A stretch of DNA of 64,000 nucleotides from Chloroflexota bacterium (GCA_016887485.1 CP069394.1:558001-622000), one strand, 5' to 3'; positions 34,473 to 44,247 are shown, counted from the first letter of the stretch. The notes: generated by a model from the sequence alone, not told the origin. Program-made: numbers and translations.

Positions 34473-35426
34473 TCAAACTACAAAGCGTTTCTTGTCGTCC
34501 AGGTTGAACGAAGCAAAAGGCGGTTGGGTTTCACTGTCCATACCGGGGACAAATTCGTAGTTGTCATAGACATCCTTGTTCAATTTGTCCGTCAGATAGG
34601 TCATCTTGATATCCATCGGGCAGGCCCGTTCACAGGCGCCGCAGCTCGTGCAGCGGCCGGTCTGGTGGAAAGCTCGGATGATATGCCAGGCCTGCGTGCC
34701 GGCAGGGGAGATGTCACTCTCGGTCCAGCGCGGTGTGGCATGATCCACGAAACATTCCGTGCAGTAACACATCGGGCAGGCTTCCCGGCAGGCATAGCAG
34801 CGAATACAGCGTTCTGATTCTTCCTTGAACCAGGCGTAACGTTCTTCCTTGCTCAGCCCTTCAAACTCCTCGATGGGCTTCCGGACGAGTGCCGGATCGC
34901 CTTCGGGGAGGGGCTCACCAACCAGTACATCAGCGCTGACAGGGTTGGGATGAACGCAGCGCAGGCAGGAGTCGTGCAGCAAGTCCTGGCGCTTGAATGT
35001 GTGGGTTTTGCCCTTGGCCACCACTGTGACCTTATCGCCACCTTCGTTGAAATCAGAGATTTCTTCGCCGACTTCCGCGATGATCTTCTTGATGTCAATG
35101 ATTCCCTGGCAGGGCACGCCGATCAGGAATAGGTTTTCTCTGGGGTGTTGATGTTCGACCACAAGGGCGTTCACAGAGCGGTTCTCACAGCCCCGGACTA
35201 CAATCCCGATCCGGGTGTCATGAGGATAGCGGGTCAGATAATTAGCGAGGTTGTTTTGGCAAAGGCTGTTATATTCTAGGTTTGCCAGTTCATCCGTGTT
35301 TCGGAAGAACGCCGGCTGAGGTCGCAAGGGGGATTCTTCTTGTTTGAAACCGATCACCACATCAACGACGTTCTCGTCCAGCAGCCTCTTGATTTCTGAA
35401 GTGAGTTTATCTTTGATCTCAGGCAT
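34473..35426 (-). CDS. FrhB/FdhB-like iron-sulfur subunit (FlxC position)
   Basis: The 317-aa protein has an F420-hydrogenase-beta-like segment (VRGCENRSVNAL and GVPCQGIIDIKK), then CLRCVHPNP and two ferredoxin motifs (CIRCYACREACPMCYC and CTSCGACERACPMD). Its flavin site, if any, cannot be judged by eye. Its place between MvhD and the AsrA-like protein fits the FlxC slot of Flx-Hdr clusters. The ATG at 35426 has GAGGTG upstream and overlaps the MvhD stop by 8 bases. Confidence 0.75.
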   Translation of the reverse strand: MPEIKDKLTSEIKRLLDENVVDVVIGFKQEESPLRPQPAFFRNTDELANLEYNSLCQNNLANYLTRYPHDTRIGIVVRGCENRSVNALVVEHQHPRENLFLIGVPCQGIIDIKKIIAEVGEEISDFNEGGDKVTVVAKGKTHTFKRQDLLHDSCLRCVHPNPVSADVLVGEPLPEGDPALVRKPIEEFEGLSKEERYAWFKEESERCIRCYACREACPMCYCTECFVDHATPRWTESDISPAGTQAWHIIRAFHQTGRCTSCGACERACPMDIKMTYLTDKLNKDVYDNYEFVPGMDSETQPPFASFNLDDKKRFVV

Positions 35427-35859
35427 GATCACCTCGGAGAGCTTCTGTTGAACGGGTGGCAAGATTCTGGGTGGGGCCCAGTTCGGCAATATCCGTCTCA
35501 AATGCAGCCAGTTCTTTTTGGATGCGGCCTAAGTCCTGCAGATCGAGCCAAACGAAACGAATCCGTTCTTTCTCATAGCCGATGTAATCCAGCAGATTAG
35601 CGAATTCATCCTGCTGGCGCATAGCGCTCAGATTACCTTCTTTGAAATGGCATTTCTCCGGCAGACAGCCGCTGATCATCACACCATCGGCGCCGCCCTG
35701 AATGGCATTCAGAACGTGAAGGGTGTTGATCCTTCCGGTGCAGGGCACTTTGACCAGGTGCATTGAACTGGGGAGGTTATTTTCTACCCACTGTTGGTCC
35801 GGTTCGGAATAGAGGCACCATTGGCATTGGAACAATACAATTTTGGGTTTGGTTTCCAT
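35419..35859 (-). CDS. MvhD/FlxD-like iron-sulfur protein
   Basis: The 146-aa protein has the MvhD pattern: FQCQWCLYS at the start, VPCTGRI, and GCLPEKCHFKEGN. It binds a [2Fe-2S] cluster and links an electron donor to HdrA. The cysteines are all encoded as Cys, with no in-frame TGA here. A second MvhD domain is fused to the C-terminus of HdrA, so the operon has two. The ATG at 35859 shares a base with the stop of the preceding hdrC-like gene. Confidence 0.88.
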   Translation of the reverse strand: METKPKIVLFQCQWCLYSEPDQQWVENNLPSSMHLVKVPCTGRINTLHVLNAIQGGADGVMISGCLPEKCHFKEGNLSAMRQQDEFANLLDYIGYEKERIRFVWLDLQDLGRIQKELAAFETDIAELGPTQNLATRSTEALRGDHA

Positions 35860-36452
35860 CAGTTCCTCGCCTCCTGGCGCTGCACCCAGCTCCACAGATC
35901 ATCAAGGATTTCCTTGTCCGTGTTCTCTTGAGGCACACCGATGGAGGTGGAGCGGCAGATGGCAGAACATAGGCCGCAGCCCATGCAAAGGCCTGGGTCC
36001 ACTTCGGCGACCTGGATCACCCCTCGGAAGGGAACTTTCTTTTCGACCAGTGAAATGGCGTGGTAGGGACAGCCTTCGGTGCAAAGTCCGCAACCAACGC
36101 AGGTCTGTTGGTCAACCCTTGCAGTCTTGATGGGCGTGACTCGGCCCTCTTCAACAGCAATCTTCTTGACCGCTGTGATGACACCGGAAATGTGGATCTC
36201 CTGGGGGCAGGCGGCATAACAGAGGTCGCATGCCGAACAGAGCCAGGTTGTTGGATTATCAAAGGCTTCCTGCTTCATTTCCATCATGGCCAGACGCAGC
36301 AAACGGCGGGGATTGTATTTCGGTTCGCCTTTTTGCTGAACCATACATTTGCTCACGCAGGTGCCGCAGGAATAGCAGAGTTCCAAGAACTCTCCACCCG
36401 GCAAGGCCTTCACCTGTTCGGCAAATGTTTGGACACCGGTGTCATGGTTCAT
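35859..36452 (-). CDS. hdrC: HdrC-like protein fused to a two-cluster ferredoxin domain
   Basis: The first 100 residues have the HdrC layout with CYSCGTCVSKCM and CSACDLCYAACP, two [4Fe-4S] motifs. Residues about 115-165 add a ferredoxin with CVGCGLCTEGCP and CMGCGLCSAICR. The full length is 197 aa. HdrC normally hands electrons from HdrA to HdrB, but no HdrB (CCG-domain) gene exists in the operon, so electrons may go elsewhere, for example to the AOR side. The start overlaps the hdrA stop (ATGA). Confidence 0.82.
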   Translation of the reverse strand: MNHDTGVQTFAEQVKALPGGEFLELCYSCGTCVSKCMVQQKGEPKYNPRRLLRLAMMEMKQEAFDNPTTWLCSACDLCYAACPQEIHISGVITAVKKIAVEEGRVTPIKTARVDQQTCVGCGLCTEGCPYHAISLVEKKVPFRGVIQVAEVDPGLCMGCGLCSAICRSTSIGVPQENTDKEILDDLWSWVQRQEARN

Positions 36453-38971
36453 TTGGCCTCCAATTGGCTGGTGATGGCTTTGACGAGTGTGTCGGAATAG
36501 ACCATGGCTTCCTCAACGCCCGGAACGCCGGGGAATTTCTTAAGGCGTTTGGACATTTCAGGTTTGAGCCGTTCGATCTCTTCGTGAAGTTCTTCAGGTG
36601 CGATATTATCGAGAACATCCTGCATTTCATTCAGCACCCGGGCGTATTTGTCACCTTCGGCAGCACTGATCCACTCGATGCGGAAGCGGCCTTCAGTCAT
36701 ATCCATTCTCTCGAACATCTTCTTGAGCCGGGAGGCACGCTTAGCACCGACGATCTGACCGGTGATGTAGTGGCAGTCCTGAGGATGGCAGCCGGAATAA
36801 AGCACGCCGCCGGCACCCAGCCGGAATGCTTCATAGATGAAGTCGCTATCCATCCGGGCGGAGCACATGACCTTCATACCGCGTTCATTCGCCGTATAGT
36901 CAAAGTGACTGGTTCCGGCGAGGTCCGCGCCACCATAGGAGCACCAATGGCAGCGGAAAGCGAGGATTTTCTCTTCCGGCTTGTCGGCCAGAAGGGCTCG
37001 CATCTGCGCCAGGATTTGGGCATCCGTGTAGTGCAATTGGGTGATGGCGTCCTCGGGGCATTCGGCCACACAACCACCGCAACCGTGGCATTTGGCGGTG
37101 ATGATCTCAGCGGCTTTATCGCCTTCAATCTTCACAGCACCATAGGGGCAGGCTTTGACGCATAAGCCGCAAGCCCGGCCTTTGGTTTCCGCTGAACAGC
37201 GATCCGGCCAGACAACCGCAACGGTCGGTTCGATCTCCCATTCTTCCGAATGGAGAATACGGCTGGCACGGGCTGCTGCCGCAGAACCCTGGGCAACGCT
37301 GTTGGGGATGTCTTTCGGACCCTGGCAGGCACCGGCAAAGAAGATACCGTCGGTGGGGCTGTCCATTGGGCGCAGCTTGGGATGGTATTCCATGAACCAG
37401 CCGCCGGGGCTCTGGGCCACATTCAACACGGAGCTCATATGGTTCTGATCCGGTTGGGGAATGGCAGCCTGGTTCAACATGACCATGTCATATTCTTTTT
37501 CGGTCACCAAACCTAAACCCATGTCTTCTGCATGGACGATGAGGTTATGGGTTTCGGGATCTTCGGTGATCAGGCTTGGGCGGCCTTGACTGAAATGGAT
37601 CCCCATTTCGCGGGCACGGTCATAGAATTCCTCATAACCTTTGGAAGGTGTGCGGATATCGATGTAGTAGATGGTGATATCCACTTCAGGGTGCATCTGC
37701 TTGAGCAGTACGGCATTCTTGATGGAATACATACAGCAGAAGTTGGAGCAGGAGGAATTGTAGCGTTTATCCCGTGAGCCGACACAGTTGATGAAGGCCA
37801 ATGTCTTGGGGGACTTATGGTCACTGGGGCGGATAAGGTCACCGGCCGTTGGGCCGGCAGAGTTGTTGAGCCGCTCCATCTCCATGGCGGTGATCACGTT
37901 GGGATAGCGGGAATAGCCATATTCGTCCATCACACTCGGATCGAAATGACCGAAGCCCGTGGCCACGATGATGGCGCCGATATCTTCTTCCACCAGTTTG
38001 TCTTCCTGGCTGAAGTCAATCGCTTCCAATGCGCCGCAGGCATCCACGCATTTATAGCAGTGAATGCAGTTCTCCATATCAATGGAGTAGATTAACGGGA
38101 CAGACTGGCTCATCGGCACATAGGCCGCCTTACGGGGAGCCAGGTTCATATCAAAATAGTTGGGAACTTCTACAGGGCAAGCTAGCGTGCAGGCACCGCA
38201 ACCGTTACAGCGGTCCGCACGGACATACTTGGCTTTTTCCCGAAGGGTTACTTTGAAATTTCCGACAAATCCTTCAACCTTTTCAACTTCGGTGAAGGCT
38301 CTCACATCAACTAGGGGCTGACGCGCCGCGTCAACCATTTTAGGTGCGAGTATTCATATACTACAGTCCATGGTGGGGAAGGTCTTGTTGAGCTGAGCCA
38401 TGACCCCACCGATTGTCGGTTCCTTTTCTACGAGAATGGTATGAATGCCCTGTTCAGCCAGGTCCAGGGAAGCGCTGATGCCAGCCACGCCGCCGCCAAT
38501 GACCATTGCTTTTTGGGTCACAGGGACGTTGATCATGTCGAGTTCAGTCAGGAAGCGGACCTTGGCAACTGCTGAGGCTGTCAGGTCTTTAGCTTTGGCC
38601 AGTGCGCCTTCTCGGTCATGACCATGGGCCCAGGTGCATTGCTCCCGGATGTTGGCCATTTCCATCAGGAAGGGGTTCAATCCCGCTTCGGCAACCGCAG
38701 CCCTGAAGGTGGGTTCGTGCATCCTGACAGAGCAGGCTGAGACCACAACCCGGTTGAGATTGTATTTCTTGATGTCTTCTTTGATCAGCCGCTGGCCTGA
38801 ATCAGCACAGGCATACAATGTGTCGGTCGCCCGGACGACATCCGGCAGACCTTCAGCGAATTCGACCACTTCTTTGGGCGGGATGACACCGGCGATATTA
38901 CTGCCGCAGTGGCAGACATAAACCCCAATTCGGAGTTCTTCTTCAGGCACTTCGTTGGGTTTTTCGCTCAT
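36449..38971 (-). CDS. hdrA: Selenocysteine-containing HdrA with C-terminal MvhD domain
   Basis: I read this as one 840-aa flavoprotein with an in-frame TGA at 38354-38356 decoded as Sec206. Upstream codons give an HdrA N-terminus (CHCG near 20, the FAD-binding VIGGGVAGISASLDL, then KTFPTMDCSI). Downstream codons continue HdrA without a frame change (APKM, VEGFVGNFKV, ferredoxin motifs CNGCGACTLACP and CIHCYKCVDACG). In HdrA homologues the residue at the TGA is Cys (SICIL.PKM), which gives Cys203-x-x-Sec206 here. Two more ferredoxin motifs and an MvhD domain (CHWCSYGG, SGCHPQDC; about 690-840) follow. HdrA bifurcates electrons by FAD. A SECIS-like hairpin follows the TGA. Its start overlaps the previous gene by ATGA. 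Confidence 0.87.
38299..38350 (-). promoter_or_regulatory. Candidate bacterial SECIS element in hdrA
   Basis: Seventeen bases after the TGA a 9-bp stem forms, GGTTGACGC with GCGTCAGCC (one G-T pair), and the apical loop is GGC (38325-38327), 27-29 bases after the TGA. A lower helix CTCGCAC/GTGAGAG with one mismatch extends it. Position and loop guanines fit bacterial SECIS elements that bind SelB. Confidence 0.75.
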
Positions 38972-39480
38972 CGAGGATCCTTGGCTTTGGATGGGAAGTT
39001 CAAAGATTCTTTAACCAGTTTATGCCGGGTGCGTTGTGACCTCTGATCGGGAGTGGTGTATTCCAGAGCGTCCTTCGGACAGATCTTGACACATTGCGGG
39101 CCGTCTTCGATGTCCTCGCACTGATTGCAAAATTCCGCCAGTTTCGTAGCGTGGTTGATCGAGATCGCACCGAAATCGCAGGCTTCAATGCACCAGGCAC
39201 AACCGTCACATTTCTGCGGGTCAATCCGGATGATACCAGATTCGGTATCCTGAGTCAGGGCGTCACGGGTGCAGGCGCTCACGCAGGGTGCATTTTCACA
39301 GGTGCGGCAGGCCACAGCCGTGATCAGGACTTCATCCACACGGACAGTCCGGATGCGGCTGCGATAGGAGTTGAACTCACCAGTCTTTGTATAGGAGCAA
39401 ATGTACTCACAAAGTTGACAGCCAATGCATAATTCTGGATCACAAACGATGTATTTATATTTGGATGTAGAAGCAACCAT
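38968..39480 (-). CDS. HycB/AorB-type four-cluster ferredoxin
   Basis: The 170-aa protein has four [4Fe-4S] motifs in the HycB style: CIGCQLCEYIC, the CRTCENAPCVSAC block, CDGCAWCIEACD and the CNQCED...CVKICP pair. It is the direct electron partner of tungsten aldehyde oxidoreductases of the AorB/BamC kind and lies 11 bases after the AOR gene. It should carry electrons from the AOR cluster to HdrA. AAGGAGA precedes the ATG; the end overlaps hdrA by ATGA. Confidence 0.9.
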   Translation of the reverse strand: MVASTSKYKYIVCDPELCIGCQLCEYICSYTKTGEFNSYRSRIRTVRVDEVLITAVACRTCENAPCVSACTRDALTQDTESGIIRIDPQKCDGCAWCIEACDFGAISINHATKLAEFCNQCEDIEDGPQCVKICPKDALEYTTPDQRSQRTRHKLVKESLNFPSKAKDPR

Positions 39481-39491
39481 TATTCTTCTCC

Positions 39492-41378
39492 TTAAACGCC
39501 GATCTCTTCAGCGACATCTGCCATTCCCAAATCAACGAGGAGTTGTTTGGGAATCAGGCCTTCTTCAGTCCAGCCTTTGGCTTTGAAATATAGCTGTTTC
39601 ATATAATCTAATTCTTCATCTGTGACAACATGACCAGCTCCAGGACCCTTAGTCATTGGGTCGTGCTTCCACCGGTAGGGGATGTCGTCATCTTTTTCTG
39701 TCCACCCCTCTCGAATGTTAAAAGCTTTTTTGATTGTGTGAGCCCTAATTCCAATTAAGTCAACATCATCATAATCAAAATTCCAACCTGTTGTGGCATT
39801 GATTAGTTTAGCGATTGCCGGCCAGGCGCCTGCACGATCAGCTTTTCCTGTGAAGCAGCGTCGAATGAATTTGCACATCGGCAGCGAGTCATAAACAGCG
39901 GCATATTCTTCTGAACGAGACGCAACAACACCTCTGGTTTCATCAACGGTATAACGATTTGTTTCTCCTTTGATATCTGGATCATATGCAGCAGATCGAT
40001 TATGGCAACCCCCTCGTGTGCCAACGGCAAGACCCATCGCAAACGTTTTTAATGATCTTGCATCATAACCTGGGCATTCCAGTCCCTTAATATTCATTGC
40101 CCATTTCCAGGATTCGGAATTTCGTTCATTGTCGATTTTCTTCGACGCTATCCTGGTACCCTCTGCTAAAAGTTCGCCAATTCCTTCCTTGTCACGAATC
40201 AGTTCAGCTAATGTGACCCCGGCTTCTCCATTACCAAAACATGGCTCAAAACCATCCGGATATTTTTTGCATCGGAAATCATCTTTTTTCAATACACCGC
40301 GTTCAAAACATTCCATTGTATATGATATGGTGACTCCCATGCTCATGGTATCCATACCACTTCTATCAGAAATATCTACCATTCTAATGGCTGCGGTCAT
40401 ATCTCCAATACCACAGTTTGAACTTACTGCTTGCAAGCATTCATATTCAATGCCTGTCATTGAACCTGCAAATGGCCCTTTCTTAACCATCGACATTTGC
40501 TCACAAGCGATCGGACATTGCGCACAAGCGATGACTTTAACTTTATGATGCTCATCCAGGTATTCTCCGCTGACCAACTCTGCAAACTCAAATGTTCCTT
40601 CCTGATAATTTCGAGTTGGAAGGAATCCTTCCTTATTAGCATTGAGTACATTCGTTGAGGTTCCATAAATTCGATATTTCTCGGTGTTCTTACCCTGAGC
40701 TGCTTCAGTAATATCAAAGGACAATTTGAGCAGCGTATCGGGATCTGCAACGGTAACCCCATGAGTGCCGCGGAAGGAGACAGCCTTGAGTTTCTTGCTG
40801 CCCCAGACAGCGCCATGGCCTGTGCGGCCTGCCTGGCGTCCGTCGTTGGTGACATTGCCGAAGCGAACCATATTCTCGCCGGCTGGGCCGATGGTCGCAG
40901 AACGGATCTGATCATCGCCGAATTCTTCACGGATGGCTTCTTCGGTTTCATAAGTACCCAGACCGAGGAGGTTGTCCGCGGGCAGGAATTCCACGCGATC
41001 ATCATCAATGAAGACGTGGACCCATTTATCGCTGGTGTTATGGATGACCACACCATCCCATTGAGCACGTTTCATGGCGATGCACAGCCAGGAACCGGAT
41101 AGACTGTCGCCGATGAAACCTGTCAGGGGGGATTTGGAAGCCAAGCCATATTTCCCACCGACCGGAACCGGGGTGCCTGCGAATATGCCATTCGCGAAGC
41201 AAACCGGATTTCCCGGATCATAGGCATCGCAGCCGACTTCGATGTTCTCCCAACAAAGTCGTGTAGCCATTGCGACGCCGCCAATATAAAGCTTGTACCA
41301 ATCTTCTGGCTTGTCTTCGGCCCAATGTGTTCGTTCTTTTAGGTCGATGTGCAGAATTTTACCGCTGTAACCGTACAT
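39492..41378 (-). CDS. Tungsten-type aldehyde:ferredoxin oxidoreductase (AOR family)
   Basis: The 628-aa protein is full length for the family. The N-terminal domain has the pterin-binding stretches (GGVAMATRL, ASKSPLTG and TGHGAVWGSKKLKA). The cluster motif is Cys285-x2-Cys288-x3-Cys292 plus Cys502. It contains two metal-bound pterins by family rule and oxidises aldehydes to acids or the reverse. AOR-family relatives include the BamB subunit of class II benzoyl-CoA reductase, which also works with Hdr-like partners, so the true substrate is open. AGGAGAG lies eight bases before the ATG. It is the first gene of a nine-gene operon. Confidence 0.9.
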   Translation of the reverse strand: MYGYSGKILHIDLKERTHWAEDKPEDWYKLYIGGVAMATRLCWENIEVGCDAYDPGNPVCFANGIFAGTPVPVGGKYGLASKSPLTGFIGDSLSGSWLCIAMKRAQWDGVVIHNTSDKWVHVFIDDDRVEFLPADNLLGLGTYETEEAIREEFGDDQIRSATIGPAGENMVRFGNVTNDGRQAGRTGHGAVWGSKKLKAVSFRGTHGVTVADPDTLLKLSFDITEAAQGKNTEKYRIYGTSTNVLNANKEGFLPTRNYQEGTFEFAELVSGEYLDEHHKVKVIACAQCPIACEQMSMVKKGPFAGSMTGIEYECLQAVSSNCGIGDMTAAIRMVDISDRSGMDTMSMGVTISYTMECFERGVLKKDDFRCKKYPDGFEPCFGNGEAGVTLAELIRDKEGIGELLAEGTRIASKKIDNERNSESWKWAMNIKGLECPGYDARSLKTFAMGLAVGTRGGCHNRSAAYDPDIKGETNRYTVDETRGVVASRSEEYAAVYDSLPMCKFIRRCFTGKADRAGAWPAIAKLINATTGWNFDYDDVDLIGIRAHTIKKAFNIREGWTEKDDDIPYRWKHDPMTKGPGAGHVVTDEELDYMKQLYFKAKGWTEEGLIPKQLLVDLGMADVAEEIGV

Positions 41379-41402
41379 TCGAGTTCTCTCCTAGTGACGA
41401 AT

Positions 41403-41433
41403 CGTATAACTGAAATGTGGTAGCAAGTGTCAA
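41403..41433 (-). promoter_or_regulatory. Candidate promoter of the AOR-Hdr operon
   Basis: A perfect TTGACA (41428-41433) and a TATACG (41403-41408) are 19 bases apart on the minus strand; the spacing is slightly long. The predicted start would leave a leader of only about 20 bases before the AOR ATG. The remaining 200 bases up to the ECF genes are AT-rich and hold nothing else I recognise. Confidence 0.4.
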
Positions 41434-41633
41434 TTGCCCAGTTGATTTACGAAAATGGTTGATATCTTCACTTAGTCTCTTAACCAATAAAATTTGACCA
41501 TACTATATTTATACATACGGCTAAATAACCAAAATAGTGAGGGATGTAATTATCCTCTCTGTACAATATCAACTTTTAATTTTTTTATTTTTGATTTATT
41601 GAGCCGGAACAATTTTACCACAGGCATTTGAAT

Positions 41634-43232
41634 CTAAGGGATGGAGATGTGGTCAAAGGGTATATCGCTGACACGATACCATCCAATCTCAGGAAAGAGC
41701 TGCGAGGTTTGCGCGCGGTAGTGAGCGTGTTGGGTGAAAAGGGGTTGCGGCTGGCCGAAATAGGTGGTTTGTCCATTATTTAGGACGATCACTGTGTCTG
41801 CCAAGAGGGCGGCGAATTCCACGTCGTGGGTCACGACCAGTATAGCTTTTTTCTGGCGTTTCCAGGATTGGAGCAACTGGACAAGCCTTTGTTTATTGCC
41901 ATAGTCCAGGCCGCGGGTCGGTTCATCCAGCAGGATGACGGGCGGATTGTAGATTGTGATGGCGGCCAGGGCGACCCGCTGCCTTTCACCAACCGAGAGG
42001 TCACGGGGATAGGCGTTTGCCAGGTCGTCCAGGCCTAAATCATGGAGATGATGGAGCATTTCCTCCTGGGGCATCTCCAGGCCGTGATTTGCGAGAGTGA
42101 CATTGAGCTCATCCAGAACGGATTCGGAGAATAGCAGGTCGTTGGGGTTTTGGGGGAGATAGGCGACCTGGCGGATGATCCTATTGAGGGATAGACTTTC
42201 AATGTCTTGTCCCATCACCTCTCGATTGCCCTGTGATGGCACCAAGCCTAACACTGACCTGAGCAGGGTGGTTTTGCCGGCGCCGTTGGGTCCCATCATG
42301 GCCAAGATTTCACCCTGGTTGATGGTGAGAGAGACTTGATCCAGAATTTGCCGGTTGTTGATGCTGACTGAGAGATCAATGACCTGTAAGGCCGGTTGTG
42401 ATCCAGTTGGTTTTGCTAATTTGGGCCGCTTCACGGTTTCGTCAACCAGAACAGTTGGGAAATCCTCCGGTCGTACGGGCAGGGGGGAGAGGTTCAACGC
42501 TTTCCCGATTTGGATGAGTGGCGGAACCAGGTCCATCAGCGGGAGGATATCCTGAGGTTTACCTTCATGGGCTGTGCCATCGCCTGGCAGGTAAATCATG
42601 TGATTGACATAAGGCAAGACTCTCTCCAGCCGATGTTCGGAAAGGAGAATGGTCAGATCCAGACGGGTTTGGAGATCGAGAATGTAATGTAGGATGTCAT
42701 CAGCTCCCTGCGGATCAAGCTGAGATGTCGGTTCGTCCAGGATAAGTAGGCGGGGTTCGGTCACCAAAGCACTGGCAATTGCAACACGCTGTTTTTCGCC
42801 GCCAGAGAGCGTTGCGATTTTTCTTTTTTGCAGCTCACCAATACCAAGAATGTCACAGACCGTATCCACCCTTGATTGCATCTCTGCTCGGTCGAGGCCA
42901 GAGCGTTCCAATGAAAAGGCGATCTCATCTTCCACCCGGTCATAGATGAACTGCGATTCTGGCTCCTGAAAGACAAAACTGACCCATTGGGCCATATTTT
43001 CCGGCCCTAATTGAGTGGGGTTCTGGCTAAAGACTTCCATTGTCCCGCTGATCACGCCACCGGTGAAGTGCGGTACCAACCCGTTCAGGCTGCGCAGGAG
43101 GGTTGACTTTCCACTGCCGGATGAGCCCGCCACGAGGGTCATGCTTCCCGTGGGGATCTGAAAGGAGATATCCTTGAGGATGGCTGCCTCGGACTGAGGA
43201 TATTTGAAAGAGAGGTGGCTAATGGTGATCAT
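41634..43232 (-). CDS. Double ECF transporter ATPase (EcfA-A' fusion), B12-linked
   Basis: The 532-aa protein contains two complete ABC ATPases. The first has GSSGSGKSTLLRSLNGL, LSGGEKQRVA and LILDEPTSQLDP; the second has GPNGAGKTTLLRSVLGL, the signature LSVGERQRVAL and ILLDEPTRGLDYG. It powers vitamin uptake by an energy-coupling-factor transporter together with the EcfT and S subunits encoded upstream. It overlaps ecfT by 14 bases. The operon is preceded by a cobalamin riboswitch, so cobalamin is the likely substrate. Confidence 0.93.
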   Translation of the reverse strand: MITISHLSFKYPQSEAAILKDISFQIPTGSMTLVAGSSGSGKSTLLRSLNGLVPHFTGGVISGTMEVFSQNPTQLGPENMAQWVSFVFQEPESQFIYDRVEDEIAFSLERSGLDRAEMQSRVDTVCDILGIGELQKRKIATLSGGEKQRVAIASALVTEPRLLILDEPTSQLDPQGADDILHYILDLQTRLDLTILLSEHRLERVLPYVNHMIYLPGDGTAHEGKPQDILPLMDLVPPLIQIGKALNLSPLPVRPEDFPTVLVDETVKRPKLAKPTGSQPALQVIDLSVSINNRQILDQVSLTINQGEILAMMGPNGAGKTTLLRSVLGLVPSQGNREVMGQDIESLSLNRIIRQVAYLPQNPNDLLFSESVLDELNVTLANHGLEMPQEEMLHHLHDLGLDDLANAYPRDLSVGERQRVALAAITIYNPPVILLDEPTRGLDYGNKQRLVQLLQSWKRQKKAILVVTHDVEFAALLADTVIVLNNGQTTYFGQPQPLFTQHAHYRAQTSQLFPEIGWYRVSDIPFDHISIP

Positions 43233-44247
43233 GGTTGGGTATCAGAAGTAATGGAATCGCAGGAACCAGGCCAAGCAGCCATGCTGCGAGGGGCAGGGTG
43301 GGGAAGCTTAATGTCGGATAGGGTGTGAAAGATAAGAAGTCCCTATTTTGACTGACGATGAGGGCTGCCATGAAGATGAAGACCAAACCAAAAAGGATGA
43401 TAGCGAAAATATCGCTCTTTTGCCACTGGTCTTTGTGAAGATGGACGATATGGACCTTTTTTGAAAGGGTGAGAAATATGAGGGCGATGATTAAAAAGGC
43501 GATCAGATATAAAGCCCAGCTGACCCAGGTTGGGTAGCTGAAAAGGGAGAGCAGCCAGCCCGAAAAGACCAGGAAAGTGGACAGGATTAGCAAAATGAGT
43601 GCTTTAGGGGAGTTTTGACCTTCATCTTGGACCTGAAATCCCCGGGCTGTCATTGATTCGGCAAGCTGGACGGCATTTTCGAGGCTGGTGACCATCAGTG
43701 GGATCAGAATAGGGAGCCAATCCGAGAGTTTCTTCATCGGATTCCCGCGGATCATCTGAGCCTCTTTAATCTGGGCCGTGCGTTCCTGAATAGAGGGGAA
43801 AAAAGTCAATGAAATCGTTGTGATCAACGTTAGCGGATAGAAAGCAGTGGGGATCAAATGGGTCAGCTGCTCAACCGAGAGGGCCTTGTTGAAGAGGGTG
43901 AAAGTGAGATAGAGAGAGCTGATCACCAGGCCGTTGATGGTGCCATGGAGCAGGCTCTCGAGGGTGAATTTCCCGCCGATCAGGAACCAATTATCAGGAA
44001 GTGAGAATAATGCCGTGTTGCCGGAATGGGTGAAGATGAAGTTGATGAGTGAAGAGAGAAACAGCATGGTGCCAATGAAACTCAGGTTTTGCCTCAGCCA
44101 GCGTTTACGGTTGCCAGGCTCAGTCATTCGAACGCCAAGTGCCAAGAGCAGTATCAGGATGAGGAGAAGCAGGAGCGGATTTCGGGTGGTGAGCAGAATG
44201 ATGATGCCCGCCAACAACCACGCAAGCCAGGAAAAGGCAGTGGTCAT
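43219..44247 (-). CDS. ECF transporter transmembrane protein EcfT, B12-linked
   Basis: The 342-aa membrane protein has the EcfT core with coupling-helix motifs (AQMIRGNPM and AESMTARGF, the A-R-G type contacts to the ATPases). Extra C-terminal helices make it longer than usual. It joins the ATPase to the substrate-binding S component, which is encoded immediately before it with an ATGA overlap. Confidence 0.88.
   Translation of the reverse strand: MTTAFSWLAWLLAGIIILLTTRNPLLLLLILILLLALGVRMTEPGNRKRWLRQNLSFIGTMLFLSSLINFIFTHSGNTALFSLPDNWFLIGGKFTLESLLHGTINGLVISSLYLTFTLFNKALSVEQLTHLIPTAFYPLTLITTISLTFFPSIQERTAQIKEAQMIRGNPMKKLSDWLPILIPLMVTSLENAVQLAESMTARGFQVQDEGQNSPKALILLILSTFLVFSGWLLSLFSYPTWVSWALYLIAFLIIALIFLTLSKKVHIVHLHKDQWQKSDIFAIILFGLVFIFMAALIVSQNRDFLSFTPYPTLSFPTLPLAAWLLGLVPAIPLLLIPNHDHH

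Noticed and set aside
38339-38356. hdrA as two genes or a broken pseudogene split by a stop
   Set aside because: The frame does not change, only one codon is affected, it is TGA at a conserved Cys, and a SECIS-like hairpin follows. Selenocysteine explains all of this better.
41460-41530. Second promoter candidate with TATAAATATAG upstream of AOR
   Set aside because: No -35 box at a usable distance could be found; AT-richness alone is not enough.
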